A DNA stretch of 59,186 bases, taken from NCBI GenBank assembly GCA_002350855.1, contig DEFM01000022.1:5193-64378 (forward strand), given 5' to 3'. A program made the translations under genes and the position numbers. Below the pieces are notes generated by a model. The model was not told the origin of the DNA, made no database searches, and worked only from the letters and a program-made list of their open reading frames with translations. The stretch's first letter is position 1. Each line of letters starts with the position of its first letter. This stretch comes from Prevotellaceae bacterium UBA2852. GTDB lineage: Bacteria > Bacteroidota > Bacteroidia > Bacteroidales > Bacteroidaceae. This document shows positions 47,928 to 57,067 of this stretch, in pieces.

Positions 47928-48875
47928 TTAGTGTTGTCTGAGATATTCAGTAACGTTACGTTCGATGCGAGCAGCAATATCTTCTGTATTGTCTGCCTTC
48001 ACGAATTTCTCACCTACGATATGTTCATAGAGTTCGATATAGCGATCAGAAATGCTGTTTACAAACTCATCTGTCATTTCAGGTACTGTCTGTCCAGGTT
48101 GGTTCATGAAGTTGTGGTCGATGAGCCACTGGCGCACGAATTCCTTTGACAACTGGCGCTGAGGTTCGCCCTTGATGAACTTCTCCTCATAGCCCTCCGC
48201 ATAGAAATAACGGCTTGAATCTGGAGTATGAACCTCATCGATGAGATATACCTTGCCATCACGTTTGCCGAATTCATATTTGGTATCAACAAGAATAAGT
48301 CCCTTTTCTGCCGCAATCTGTGTGCCAAGGTCGAAGAGAGCATAGGTGTATTCTTCCATCTTCTCATAATCCTCACGGCTAACAATACCCTGTTCTATGA
48401 TTTCTTCCTTGGAGATATTTTCATCGTGTCCTTCGTCAGCCTTGGTTGTAGGAGTGATAATTGGATGAGGGAAACGTTCGTTCTCTTTCATTCCGTCTGG
48501 CAGAGTGATACCGCAAATAGTACGATTGCCGCTCTTGTAGTCACGCCATGCAGAACCAGTGAGATATCCGCGAATAATCATTTCAACACGGAAGCCCTCA
48601 CATTTCAGGCCTACAGTTACCATAGGATCGGGGGAAGCCAGTTTCCAATTGGGAACGATGTCTTTTGACGCATCAAGGAACTTTGCTGCAATCTGGTTGA
48701 GTACTTGTCCCTTGAAAGGAATTCCCTTTGGCAGAACAACGTCAAAGGCAGAGATACGGTCTGTTGCAACCATCACCATTAGTTCGTCATTGATGTTGTA
48801 CACATCACGAACCTTACCATGATACACGCTCTTTTGTCCTGGGAAATTAAAATCTGTTCTTGTAAGTGCTTTCAT
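47928..48875 (-). CDS. purC: Phosphoribosylaminoimidazole-succinocarboxamide synthase
   Basis: SAICAR synthetase, joining aspartate to CAIR in purine synthesis. 315 residues, the longer (yeast-like) type. Motifs: [28 protein letters not shown] with the [13 protein letters not shown] continuation, VRGYL-like [24 protein letters not shown] and [14 protein letters not shown]. The normal full length and clear motifs leave little doubt. Confidence 0.96.
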   Translation of the reverse strand: MKALTRTDFNFPGQKSVYHGKVRDVYNINDELMVMVATDRISAFDVVLPKGIPFKGQVLNQIAAKFLDASKDIVPNWKLASPDPMVTVGLKCEGFRVEMIIRGYLTGSAWRDYKSGNRTICGITLPDGMKENERFPHPIITPTTKADEGHDENISKEEIIEQGIVSREDYEKMEEYTYALFDLGTQIAAEKGLILVDTKYEFGKRDGKVYLIDEVHTPDSSRYFYAEGYEEKFIKGEPQRQLSKEFVRQWLIDHNFMNQPGQTVPEMTDEFVNSISDRYIELYEHIVGEKFVKADNTEDIAARIERNVTEYLRQH

Positions 48876-48897
48876 TATTTATTATTTGTTATTTATG

Positions 48898-48923
48898 GCC
48901 CCCTCTAGCTTCCCAAGGGTGAG
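48898..48923. repeat. C/G-rich element upstream of purC
   Basis: GGCCCCCTC followed by CTTCCCAAGGGTGAG, sharing the CCC(T)CC-TT-GGGAGG theme with the elements at 44735 and 59094 but imperfect. Confidence 0.35.
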
Positions 48924-48968
48924 AATTTTGCCAGAAGAAGAGCGATTTATAATTATACTATTATCATT

Positions 48969-49937
48969 TTATTCTTTGAACAAAGTGGGTTCTGCTTCTT
49001 TCTGCCGACGTTCATAGTCGTCGTAAGCATTAACTATTCTTGTCACAAGGCGATGGCGAACGATATCCTTCTCGTTCATCTCCACAAATGCAATGCCGCG
49101 CACATCCTTCAAGACCACCATCGCTTCCTTCAGTCCTGAACGGATAGAACGGGGCAAGTCAATCTGCGTCATATCGCCAGTAATAATCATCTTGGTGTTG
49201 TGTCCCATGCGGGTAAGGAACATCTTCATCTGCTGCGACGTAGTGTTTTGCGCCTCGTCAAGAATAACAACTGCGTCATTCAAAGTACGACCACGCATAA
49301 ATGCAAGCGGCGCAATCTGAATAACATTCTGCTCCATATATTCGGTGAGTTTCTGCGCAGGTATCATATCCTGAAGAGCATCATAGAGCGGCTGAAGATA
49401 AGGATCAATTTTCTCCTTCATATCGCCAGGAAGAAAGCCTAACTTCTCACCCGCCTCTACTGCCGGGCGCGAGAGGATAATCTTTCGTATTTCCTTGTTT
49501 TTCAACGCCCTTACCGCAAGAGCTATACTGATATAAGTCTTTCCGGAACCAGCAGGGCCAATTGCAAAAATCATATCGTCGCGATGATACGACTCAACCA
49601 GCAGACGCTGATTGTCACTTCGTGGTACAATCGGTTTCCCTGTGACGCTGTAGCAAATTGCCGAGGAATCACTGACAGAAGTCTTTTCACCTCTCACAAT
49701 GCTCAGTATGGCTTCCTCGTTAAGCGAATTATACTTCACACAATGCTGGCGCATCTTTTCCACATTCTCCTCGAACGCACACATTTCCTCCTCATCGCCA
49801 AGCACTTTAATCATATTTCCGCGAGCTACGATACGGAGTTTGGGATAGAGAGCCTTCACCATCTGCAAATGGATATTGTTCACCCCATAGAAGGTAACGA
49901 GGTCAACATCATCCAGAACTATATGTTTCTCTATCAT
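48969..49937 (-). CDS. PhoH-like ATPase
   Basis: 322 residues from MIEKHIVLDD; the longer open frame reaches into recF and crosses a promoter box, so it is not used. N-terminal KH-like part (about 1-90) and RecA-type ATPase with Walker A GPAGSGKTYISIAL (about 127-140), the SRPAVEAGEKLGFLPGD stretch and Walker B VILDEAQNTT. YbeZ-like members act with the endonuclease YbeY in rRNA maturation; that partner is not in the window. Confidence 0.94.
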   Translation of the reverse strand: MIEKHIVLDDVDLVTFYGVNNIHLQMVKALYPKLRIVARGNMIKVLGDEEEMCAFEENVEKMRQHCVKYNSLNEEAILSIVRGEKTSVSDSSAICYSVTGKPIVPRSDNQRLLVESYHRDDMIFAIGPAGSGKTYISIALAVRALKNKEIRKIILSRPAVEAGEKLGFLPGDMKEKIDPYLQPLYDALQDMIPAQKLTEYMEQNVIQIAPLAFMRGRTLNDAVVILDEAQNTTSQQMKMFLTRMGHNTKMIITGDMTQIDLPRSIRSGLKEAMVVLKDVRGIAFVEMNEKDIVRHRLVTRIVNAYDDYERRQKEAEPTLFKE

Positions 49938-49991
49938 ACGAATGAGTGGGTTTGAAGTTAAATGGGTTTTGAAGGATTTTGTAAAACTGTG

Positions 49992-49999
49992 CAAAGATA
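49992..49999 (-). promoter_or_regulatory. -7 element of phoH
   Basis: TATCTTTG on the minus strand, 54 bp before the phoH ATG. Confidence 0.45.
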
Positions 50000-50071
50000 C
50001 AGTAAAAAAACTATTGTGGAAAACGATTGATTGTTTTATTTTGGTGAACCTGCTAGATTTAGTTAAAATCA

Positions 50072-51169
50072 CTAATCTATAACACCCGAACAAACGGTAA
50101 AGATTCTATGTTCACCGCCCGATGCCTGCAAAATGCCTGCAAGATGCTGACGATCGGTATCAGTTATGAATATCTGACCGAAGTGTGGCTGAGCCACCAA
50201 CGCCACGATATTCTCCACACGATGCGCATCGAGTTTGTCGAAAATATCATCAAGAAGAAGAATCGGCTTTGAATGGGAGTTCTGGCGGCACAAGAATTCA
50301 TATTCGGCAAATTTCAAGCTTAGCAGGAAAGTCTTGCTCTGTCCTTGAGAACCTTCACGTCGGAGAGGATAGCCGCCTAACAGCAGATTAAGATCATCGC
50401 GATGAGCACCATGAAGGGAATACCCAACAGCGAGGTCTTTGTTTCTGTCGCATTGAATAACATCAAGCAGAGGACCACGCTGACAATGACTCACATAAGT
50501 AAGCATCACTTCCTCGCTGACACCTGAGAAACGAGAGTAATAGTCCTGAAACACAGGAGTAAACTCTTCTATAAATCTTGTTCTTTCCTTGAAAAGAGCC
50601 TCTCCGGAGGTTGCCATTATCTCCTCATAAGTCTGGAGAATCTCAATACTCGGCATTTGCTCTTCTGCACCACGTAACAGCACATTGCGCTGCTGAAGAG
50701 CACGATTGTAGACACTCAAGTTGTGAAGATGTGAAGGATTGTACTGTGCAATAGCGGCATCCATGAAATTACGACGCTCCTCACTACCCCCAATTACGAG
50801 GCATGAATCCGACGGGCTTACCATAATCAGCGGGAGAAGACCAATATGATCCACCATCCTCTTGTACGCCTTTCCCCCACGACGGAAAATTTTCTTCTGA
50901 CCAACTTTAAGTCCACAGGAAATAGTTTCATCAACACCATCCATATCGTATATTCCCTGCAACATCATGGCCGACTCACCATGCTTCACATTCATGGAAT
51001 CAATGGTGTTTGTCGCACTTTTAGTAAAGGAAAGAAAGTAAACCGCATCAAGAATGTTCGTCTTCCCCTCCCCGTTATTGCCTATAAAGCAATTAATCTT
51101 AGGAGAGAAGTCGAGTTGAGCCTCTGCGATATTCTTATAGTTTAATATGTTAAGATGCTTGAGTATCAT
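50072..51169 (-). CDS. recF: DNA replication and repair protein RecF
   Basis: SMC-like ATPase loading RecA at gaps through RecFOR. 365 residues. Walker A GNNGEGKTNILDA (about 30-42), the LSFTKSA that follows, signature SQGQSKTFLLSLKFAEYEFL (about 282-301) and Walker B ILLLDDIFDKLDAHR, then ITDTDR near the end. The ATG lies only 4 bp past a TAACTTTG box, so the mRNA is probably leaderless. Confidence 0.95.
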   Translation of the reverse strand: MILKHLNILNYKNIAEAQLDFSPKINCFIGNNGEGKTNILDAVYFLSFTKSATNTIDSMNVKHGESAMMLQGIYDMDGVDETISCGLKVGQKKIFRRGGKAYKRMVDHIGLLPLIMVSPSDSCLVIGGSEERRNFMDAAIAQYNPSHLHNLSVYNRALQQRNVLLRGAEEQMPSIEILQTYEEIMATSGEALFKERTRFIEEFTPVFQDYYSRFSGVSEEVMLTYVSHCQRGPLLDVIQCDRNKDLAVGYSLHGAHRDDLNLLLGGYPLRREGSQGQSKTFLLSLKFAEYEFLCRQNSHSKPILLLDDIFDKLDAHRVENIVALVAQPHFGQIFITDTDRQHLAGILQASGGEHRIFTVCSGVID

Positions 51170-51173
51170 AGTG

Positions 51174-51181
51174 CAAAGTTA
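51174..51181 (-). promoter_or_regulatory. -7 element of recF
   Basis: TAACTTTG on the minus strand; the recF ATG begins after CACT, which leaves room for no leader. Confidence 0.5.
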
Positions 51182-51275
51182 CAAAAATATACATTCCTAC
51201 ACATGATATTTAATAAAATTAAGCAAAAACTACTAAAAAGTTGACTGTTTGTTTTTATCTTTCCAACATTCTTCT

Positions 51276-51283
51276 TAATTTTG
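51276..51283 (+). promoter_or_regulatory. -7 element of tRNA-Gly
   Basis: TAATTTTG, with TTG at 51249-51251 (24-bp spacer, slightly long), 33 bp before the tRNA. Confidence 0.55.
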
Positions 51284-51316
51284 CAAGGCAATACGGGTTT
51301 CGTAAAAGCACGTTAT

Positions 51317-51389
51317 GCGGCAATAGCTCAGTTGGTAGAGCATCGGCTTCCCAAGCCGAGGGTCACGGGTTCGAGTCCCGCTTGCCGCT
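51317..51389 (+). tRNA. tRNA-Gly (anticodon CCC)
   Basis: 73 nt cloverleaf: acceptor GCGGCAA / TTGCCGC, D arm GCTCAGTTGGTAGAGC, anticodon stem TCGGC / GCCGA around loop TTCCCAA, T arm CGGGTTCGAGTCCCG, discriminator T. CCA is not encoded. Confidence 0.96.
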
Positions 51390-51433
51390 CATTAGTATCA
51401 CATATTTATCAACACCCAACAACCCATTTTCCC

Positions 51434-52816
51434 ATGCTCCTAATGACCTTATGCATAGTGGCGGTATTGCTCACAGGATTCCTGCTGATGAGTACTAACC
51501 AGGTAAATCACCTTAACCGTGCCGCCTTAGCAATGTTTTGCGGAGTAACAGTTTGGGTATTGTATATCCTGCGAGGAGGATCATTCCTCGAGATGATGCA
51601 CCCCGAAGAATACGCCGATTATCTTCAAAACCACGAAACGAAGGGTCTCACAGTTGGTGATTTTGTAGCCAACAACGTTATGGTCCGATACATAAGCGAA
51701 GCCTGCTCCGTAATACTATTTCTGATTGCCACCAACACCATTGTCGGCGTGATGAAGAATAATGGTGTATTCGATTCTATTGTGTCGTGGCTGAGAATGA
51801 AGAACAGCAAGCAGTTCCTCTGGGTTCTGAGCATACTCACCTATATCATTTCAGCAAACGTGGACAACCTTACAACCGTCATCCTGATGATGTCGATTGT
51901 CAGCCAAATTGTCAACAGCAACAGACAGAAGATCATTTATTCATGCGCCATTCTGGTAGCAGCCAGTATGGGTGGAGCATTTACGGTTATTGGCGACATG
52001 CCTTCACTGATGCTTTGGGTTCGAGGAGTAGTTTCAGCTTCATCATTCTCTGCAGGACTGTTCCTTCCTACCTTCATCAGCCTCTGTACCTTCACGCTTC
52101 TGCTTTCAACAATGCTACAAGGAAATGTAAGCGTAATTTCATTTTTGCACAAATACAACGGTGACGACTCCATGCTGCACACATGGCAAAAAGGAGTAAT
52201 ACTCTTCGTCGGAATCGTCGGCCTTTGGTTCATTCCTTCATTTAGTGCAATAACACACTTCTCTCCATTTATCGGAGCCTTGTGTCTGTTGTCCATAATC
52301 TGGGTAATCGAAGGTATATTCACTTTCAAGATAAACGGCAATCGTTTGTTCGTGCAACGTGCGCAACTTCGCAATACAGACTTCATTGGCGTCCAGCTCA
52401 TCATATACTATCTCGGGATCTCACTTGGAGTAGGAGCGCTTAAGGAATGTGGAGCATTAGACGCAGCAAGCCACTGGTTATCGGACAATATTAATAATGT
52501 GTATGCTTATGGCACTATTACCGGTATCATGTCAAGCGTCTTCGACAACGTTCCATTTGTCATGTCTGGAATGAACATGTTTGAACTTGACCAAACAGTA
52601 GGCTCTACATCAGATTTCATAGCAAACGGCACATACTGGCAACTCCTCGCCTACTGCAGCGCTATAGGAGGATGCGTGCTCTACGTAGGAACTCTTGCAG
52701 GTCACGCCGTAGTCGACGTAGAGAAAATAGGATTGTCATGGTATGTAAAACACATATCATGGAGAGTTATTGTAGCATGGGCAACAGGTATGTTTGCATT
52801 CTGGATGATACACTAA
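51434..52816 (+). CDS. nhaD: NhaD-type sodium:proton antiporter
   Basis: 460 residues, ion transporter superfamily, about 12 membrane helices. Landmarks: FCGVTVWVLYILRGG, a helix with ILFLIATNTIVGVM, SANVDNLTTVILMMSIV (the Asn-Asp-Leu-Thr core), GGAFTVIGDMPSLMLW and the second half SSVFDNVPFVMSGMNMF with Asp-Asn-Val-Pro. Exchanges Na+ for H+ across the inner membrane. The open frame upstream runs through tRNA-Gly, so ATG 51434 (MLLMTLC) or 51443 is the start. It ends 33 bp before pfkA. Confidence 0.9.
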   Translation: MLLMTLCIVAVLLTGFLLMSTNQVNHLNRAALAMFCGVTVWVLYILRGGSFLEMMHPEEYADYLQNHETKGLTVGDFVANNVMVRYISEACSVILFLIATNTIVGVMKNNGVFDSIVSWLRMKNSKQFLWVLSILTYIISANVDNLTTVILMMSIVSQIVNSNRQKIIYSCAILVAASMGGAFTVIGDMPSLMLWVRGVVSASSFSAGLFLPTFISLCTFTLLLSTMLQGNVSVISFLHKYNGDDSMLHTWQKGVILFVGIVGLWFIPSFSAITHFSPFIGALCLLSIIWVIEGIFTFKINGNRLFVQRAQLRNTDFIGVQLIIYYLGISLGVGALKECGALDAASHWLSDNINNVYAYGTITGIMSSVFDNVPFVMSGMNMFELDQTVGSTSDFIANGTYWQLLAYCSAIGGCVLYVGTLAGHAVVDVEKIGLSWYVKHISWRVIVAWATGMFAFWMIH

Positions 52817-52849
52817 AACAAACTTCTTAACCATAGATTTCACGGAATA

Positions 52850-53827
52850 ATGAACAAAATCAAGTGCATAGGTATACTTACTTCCGGAGGTGATTCTCCA
52901 GGAATGAACGCAGCAATACGTGCTGTTACACGTACAGGACTGAGCAAAGGATTCCGGATTAAAGGGATCTACAGAGGTTATGAAGGACTTATTAACGACG
53001 AGATAGAGGAATTCACCACCGAAAGCGTAAGCAATATAGTAGCTCGCGGAGGCACTATTCTTAAAAGCGCCCGCAGCAAGAACTTCATGACAGTAGAAGG
53101 ACGCGAGAAGGCTTACGAAAACTTGAAGAAAGAGGAAATTGACGCACTGATCATAATTGGTGGAAACGGTTCGCTAACAGGTGCACAGACATTTGCCAAA
53201 GAGCACAATGTACCATGCATCGGACTCCCTGGCACCATTGACAATGACCTTTACGGCACAGACTTAACCATAGGCTACGATACAACACTCAACACTATCA
53301 CTCAATGTGTAGACAAAATCCGAGACACGGCAAACAGCCATGAGCGCATTTTCTTTGTGGAAGTGATGGGGCGTGACGCTGGATTCCTTGCACAGAACAG
53401 CGCTATTGCCAGCGGTGCAGAAGCAGCGATTATTCCAGAAGATAGCACCGATGCCGACCAACTTGAGCACTTTATCGGAAGAGGAATTCGCAAAAGTAAA
53501 AACTCAAGTATTGTAATCGTAAGCGAAAGCCCTAAGTGCGGAGCAATGTTCTATGCGGAACGTGTCAAGAAAGAATACCCGCAGTACGATGTCAGAGTAT
53601 CTATTCTTGGACACCTGCAAAGAGGAGGTTCTCCTTCAGCACGCGACCGCATATTAGCTACCAGACTCGGAGCCGGAGCCATCGAAGCACTCTTCGACGG
53701 ACAGCGAAACGTGATGATAGGCATACGCAACAACCAGGTAGTTTATGTTCCGTTTTCAGATGCCATCAGAAGCGACAAACCAATTGATAAAAACCTCATT
53801 AAAGTACTCGATAAACTATCAATTTAA
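52850..53827 (+). CDS. pfkA: ATP-dependent 6-phosphofructokinase
   Basis: Phosphorylates fructose 6-phosphate in glycolysis. 325 residues, bacterial PfkA length. Motifs: [29 protein letters not shown], the catalytic [19 protein letters not shown] (D of TIDND as base), [11 protein letters not shown] and [14 protein letters not shown]. The ATP-site residue after GGDSPG and the GGNGS motif (Gly before Ser) point to ATP, not pyrophosphate, as donor; I state this from family rules. Confidence 0.95.
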   Translation: MNKIKCIGILTSGGDSPGMNAAIRAVTRTGLSKGFRIKGIYRGYEGLINDEIEEFTTESVSNIVARGGTILKSARSKNFMTVEGREKAYENLKKEEIDALIIIGGNGSLTGAQTFAKEHNVPCIGLPGTIDNDLYGTDLTIGYDTTLNTITQCVDKIRDTANSHERIFFVEVMGRDAGFLAQNSAIASGAEAAIIPEDSTDADQLEHFIGRGIRKSKNSSIVIVSESPKCGAMFYAERVKKEYPQYDVRVSILGHLQRGGSPSARDRILATRLGAGAIEALFDGQRNVMIGIRNNQVVYVPFSDAIRSDKPIDKNLIKVLDKLSI

Positions 53828-53891
53828 GCAAAAAAGCGAAAGCTGAGTTATTTTTTGACAAAAGTACAGCCGCAGTTTTGAAAAAAAGAAT

Positions 53892-53997
53892 TAACTTTGC
53901 AGCATATTAACCAAAATCATTTTTTATGGACGATTATCCGGCGAATAGTAAACTAGGATGACGGCATAGGAGACAAAAGCATTTAGTTCTACCTTTG
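53892..53997 (+). promoter_or_regulatory. Two candidate -7 elements upstream of corA
   Basis: TAACTTTG at 53892-53899 and TACCTTTG at 53990-53997, 148 and 43 bp before the ATG at 54040. Neither has a well-placed TTG. About 140 bp between pfkA and corA holds nothing else recognised. Confidence 0.4.
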
Positions 53998-54039
53998 CCC
54001 TATTCTTCTTTTATTCATTTCAAGCAAAGTAACAGAACA

Positions 54040-54966
54040 ATGCGCACATTTTGGAATACAAAAAATGGCATCGAAGCCATTTCTGCTTGGCAACAATCAT
54101 GCTGGGTGCAAGTCACCTGCCCTGTAGAAGACGACATCAACTTCCTCGTCAACGAACTTCACATGCCCGACTACTTCATCACAGACGTTAGCGATGCTGA
54201 TGAGCGAGCACGTTATGACTATGATGACGGATGGTTGATGATAATTCTGCGTATACCTCATCTCAAGACCATCAGTTCACGAACACCTTACACAACTATA
54301 CCTCTTGGTGTAGTCATAAAGAAAGATGTTATCGTCACCATCTGCAATCAGGAAACCAGAATGATGATGGATTTCATCAGTCACCAGCAACGTCGTGCTG
54401 AAGGATTCTCTGATGCAGCAGACCTTACGTTCCGACTTTTCCTTTCTGCTTCGGTATGGTATCTGAAATACCTGAAGCAAGTAAACGGACTCATCGAGAA
54501 AGCTAAGCGCAATCTTGACGGACATATAGACAACAAGGATCTTACCAGTCTTTCACGCCTTCAAGACAGTCTTACTTATTTTGCCACATCTATTAGAGGT
54601 AATGAAACTCTTCTTTCCAAACTCAAATTCCGTCTTCCTGTAGACGAACTTGACGCAGAACTAATTGAAGATGTCAACATCGAGATGAACCAGGCAAGAG
54701 AAACTACTGCAATTTACAGCAACATTCTCAATGCCACTATGGATACCTATGCAAACGTCATCAACAACAACATGAACCGCGTAATGCGTCTGCTTACGTC
54801 ACTCAACATGATTATAATGTTCCCGACGCTCATTGCATCAATATTCGGAATGAACCTGATTAACGGCATGGAATCATGGAAACTCGGTTTCCCTATAGCA
54901 ATCGTATTATCAATCATTACGACAATAGCATCATGGCTGTGGTTCCGTAAACGTCAATGGCTTTGA
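54040..54966 (+). CDS. corA: CorA-like magnesium/divalent cation transporter
   Basis: 308 residues. A large cytoplasmic N-terminal domain (about 1-245) with long helices is followed by two membrane helices at about 250-270 and 283-302. The family GMN motif closes the first (SIFGMNLIN, about 266-274), followed by a short loop with ESWKLGFP; this loop is acidic-poor compared with MPEL-type CorA proteins. The ATG giving MRTFWNTK is preferred; an upstream start would add a stretch containing the second promoter box. Mg2+ is the likely ion but Co2+ or Zn2+ are possible. Confidence 0.92.
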   Translation: MRTFWNTKNGIEAISAWQQSCWVQVTCPVEDDINFLVNELHMPDYFITDVSDADERARYDYDDGWLMIILRIPHLKTISSRTPYTTIPLGVVIKKDVIVTICNQETRMMMDFISHQQRRAEGFSDAADLTFRLFLSASVWYLKYLKQVNGLIEKAKRNLDGHIDNKDLTSLSRLQDSLTYFATSIRGNETLLSKLKFRLPVDELDAELIEDVNIEMNQARETTAIYSNILNATMDTYANVINNNMNRVMRLLTSLNMIIMFPTLIASIFGMNLINGMESWKLGFPIAIVLSIITTIASWLWFRKRQWL

Positions 54967-55030
54967 TTCACGGTTCCCGCCTCAAGCAATGAGTTTCCAA
55001 CATTCACAAACATACTAATAACCCCTAAAC

Positions 55031-55810
55031 GTGATATTCTATTTTTCCGGAGTAGGCAATTCGCTGTGGGTAGCAAAACAAATCGCAAAAGCACTTGACG
55101 ACAATTTGCATTTCATCCCTGACGAACTACTGAATCCCACACAACACATTCTGAAAAACAACGAACCACTCGGCTTTATTTTCCCATGTTACGGATGGGG
55201 TGTGCCTACGTTTATAGAAAAATTCATTAGCATGGTGGACATTCAGAATGTGAGTTACATTTACTTTGTGACAACATGCGGAGATGACACAGGTATGACA
55301 GCAGAGAATTTCTGCAAAGATGTTGAAAAACGTGGTTGGAAATGTAGTTTAGGCTATGCCGTTCAAATGCCCGAAAGCTATATCTGCCTTCCTGGATTCG
55401 TACTTGACAGTCAAGTGAAGAAGCAACGAAAGTACAGCAAAGCTAGTTTGCGTATCAATCAGATTGTCAGAGATATCAGTAATCGTCGCACAGGGCATTT
55501 CGACACAATACCAGGCGCTCTGAAATGGGCAAAAAGCCATATTATTAGGCCATTCTTCAACAAGGTTCTCATAACTCCACGCCCATTCACGTCCAATAGC
55601 AATTGCATATCGTGTGGGAAATGCGCCAAAGAATGTCCTATGCATAACATAAAGATGCTAGACAACAGTAAAAAATCGACAAATGGCAAACAGCCAGAAT
55701 GGCATCACAATTGTGTTCTTTGCCTGCGTTGCTACCACACTTGTCCTACAAACGCAATACAATGGACGTTGTTTACTAAAGGAAAAGGACAATATCTATG
55801 CAATATTTAA
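55031..55810 (+). CDS. EFR1-type flavodoxin/4Fe-4S ferredoxin fusion
   Basis: 259 residues, GTG start. An N-terminal flavodoxin-like fold (about 1-160; IFYFSGVGNSLWVAKQIA carries the phosphate-binding SGVGNS loop for FMN) is joined to a C-terminal double 4Fe-4S ferredoxin domain (about 185-245) with CISCGKCAKECP and CVLCLRCYHTCP. This is the EFRI/EFR1 layout, a small electron-transfer protein of anaerobes with unknown partners. It is a stand-alone gene between corA and the TPR-like gene. Confidence 0.92.
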   Translation: MIFYFSGVGNSLWVAKQIAKALDDNLHFIPDELLNPTQHILKNNEPLGFIFPCYGWGVPTFIEKFISMVDIQNVSYIYFVTTCGDDTGMTAENFCKDVEKRGWKCSLGYAVQMPESYICLPGFVLDSQVKKQRKYSKASLRINQIVRDISNRRTGHFDTIPGALKWAKSHIIRPFFNKVLITPRPFTSNSNCISCGKCAKECPMHNIKMLDNSKKSTNGKQPEWHHNCVLCLRCYHTCPTNAIQWTLFTKGKGQYLCNI

Positions 55811-55843
55811 TCCTTTTTATTTCTCAATTTGAAACATTCTGAG

Positions 55844-55851
55844 TAATTTTG
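55844..55851 (+). promoter_or_regulatory. -7 element of the TPR-like/secG pair
   Basis: TAATTTTG with the start codon of the next gene 8 bp after it, so the transcript has almost no leader. Confidence 0.5.
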
Positions 55852-55859
55852 CGCCGTAA

Positions 55860-56633
55860 ATGAATATATACGAGCTAATACAACACCAGGAGCAGCTCAA
55901 CAAAGAGACTCTGCCACAATTAAGTGAGCTGGTTGAAAAATATCCTTTTTTTCAAACAGCACGACTGTTGTATTTAGAGAACCTCTATAAGCTGCACCAT
56001 GCTGACTTTAAGGAAGAACTGTCACACAACAGCGCTATGGTTCCAGATTGCAGCGCTATATTCTGGCTTACAGAAGGAGACAACTACATCAATGATTTCT
56101 CGACTGTTCAATGCACCAATGCTATTCAGACAGAGGAAGATAGCAACAACAGAACTATCACACTGATAGACAACTTTTTATCTACACAAAGCGAAGCAGA
56201 ATCAAAGCAGACTATTCCCCATTCTATCCCGACTATTACCGACGTAACTACTGACTACATATCTTTCCTGCTTTTACAAGAATCAGAAGAACAAAAGTCA
56301 CAAAGCGTTGATGGTCATAATACAGAACTTCGCGGACTTCATCTCATTAACACTTTTATTGAGGAAACTAAAGGGAAACAACGCTACGAAATACAAGAGG
56401 ACGAATACGAAGAAACTACAGACACATCAATGCCAACAGAGCAAACAGTCGACCTATATAATGAAAATATAGCACAAATTTATATCAAACAAGGAAAATA
56501 TCAGCAAGCATTCGAAATATTCCAAAAGATATGCTTGAATAATCCAGAAAAAAAACCTAACTTTGCAGAACGAATGCAAATGTTAGAAGAAATTCTTAAT
56601 CAAGACTATAAAAAAGAAATACCAACAATTTAA
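55860..56633 (+). CDS. Conserved Bacteroidota protein with C-terminal TPR-like repeat
   Basis: 257 residues, no signal peptide. The N-terminus MNIYELIQHQEQLNKETLPQ and LVEKYPFFQTARLLYLENL (about 22-40) is a helical pattern that I recognise as recurring upstream of secG in Bacteroidales, from memory. The middle (about 85-190) is low-complexity and Glu/Thr/Gln-rich. The last 50 residues (YNENIAQIYIKQGKYQQAFEIFQKIC split at about 200-225, with NNPEKKP) form a TPR-like motif. It lies 14 bp before secG, so the two are co-transcribed and it could serve the translocon. Function unknown. Confidence 0.8.
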   Translation: MNIYELIQHQEQLNKETLPQLSELVEKYPFFQTARLLYLENLYKLHHADFKEELSHNSAMVPDCSAIFWLTEGDNYINDFSTVQCTNAIQTEEDSNNRTITLIDNFLSTQSEAESKQTIPHSIPTITDVTTDYISFLLLQESEEQKSQSVDGHNTELRGLHLINTFIEETKGKQRYEIQEDEYEETTDTSMPTEQTVDLYNENIAQIYIKQGKYQQAFEIFQKICLNNPEKKPNFAERMQMLEEILNQDYKKEIPTI

Positions 56634-56647
56634 ATCAAATTGATATA

Positions 56648-56989
56648 ATGTATACACTAATCATTCTTCTCGTCATCCTTGCATCAATTCTGATGATAGG
56701 AATCGTTTTAATTCAAGAAAGCAAGGGAGGCGGTTTAGCATCAAGTTTCTCATCATCAAATCAAATCATGGGAGTTCGCAAGACAACTGACTTCTTGGAG
56801 AAGGCAACATGGGGTCTTGCTATTGCAATGGTAGTACTGAGCATCGTTTCTATCTCTTTCGCCAAAGGTGCACACACAGAGAATGCTCCTATCACAGAGT
56901 CTAGCGTTACTACAACTACAACTCCACAGGCTCCAACTGGTGTTCCTACAGACCAGAACACGACAACTCCTGCTCAACCAGAGAAATAA
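56648..56989 (+). CDS. secG: Preprotein translocase subunit SecG
   Basis: 113 residues. Two membrane helices (about 1-18 and 53-72) flank the conserved cytoplasmic loop VLIQESKGGGLASSFSSSNQ (20-39) and RKTTDFLEKATW. The C-terminus is a Thr/Pro/Gln-rich tail (about 78-113). Accessory subunit of SecYEG; overall length is in the family range with a longer tail. Confidence 0.94.
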   Translation: MYTLIILLVILASILMIGIVLIQESKGGGLASSFSSSNQIMGVRKTTDFLEKATWGLAIAMVVLSIVSISFAKGAHTENAPITESSVTTTTTPQAPTGVPTDQNTTTPAQPEK

Positions 56990-57007
56990 GAGAATACAAC
57001 TACTCAT

Positions 57008-57055
57008 AAAAAAACGTTCTGCAAGTCAAGTCGGACTATGCAGAACGTTTTTTAT
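57008..57055 (+). terminator. Terminator after secG
   Basis: Perfect stem 57008-57023 / 57039-57053 (core ACGTTCTGCA / TGCAGAACGT), A-run before and T-run after, so also usable by ribE from the other side. Confidence 0.85.
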
Positions 57056-57067
57056 TCACATGACATA

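Noticed and set aside
51241..51498. N-terminal extension and an alternative frame reading through tRNA-Gly into nhaD
   Set aside because: The tRNA structure explains 51317-51389; NhaD similarity begins only after the ATG at 51434.
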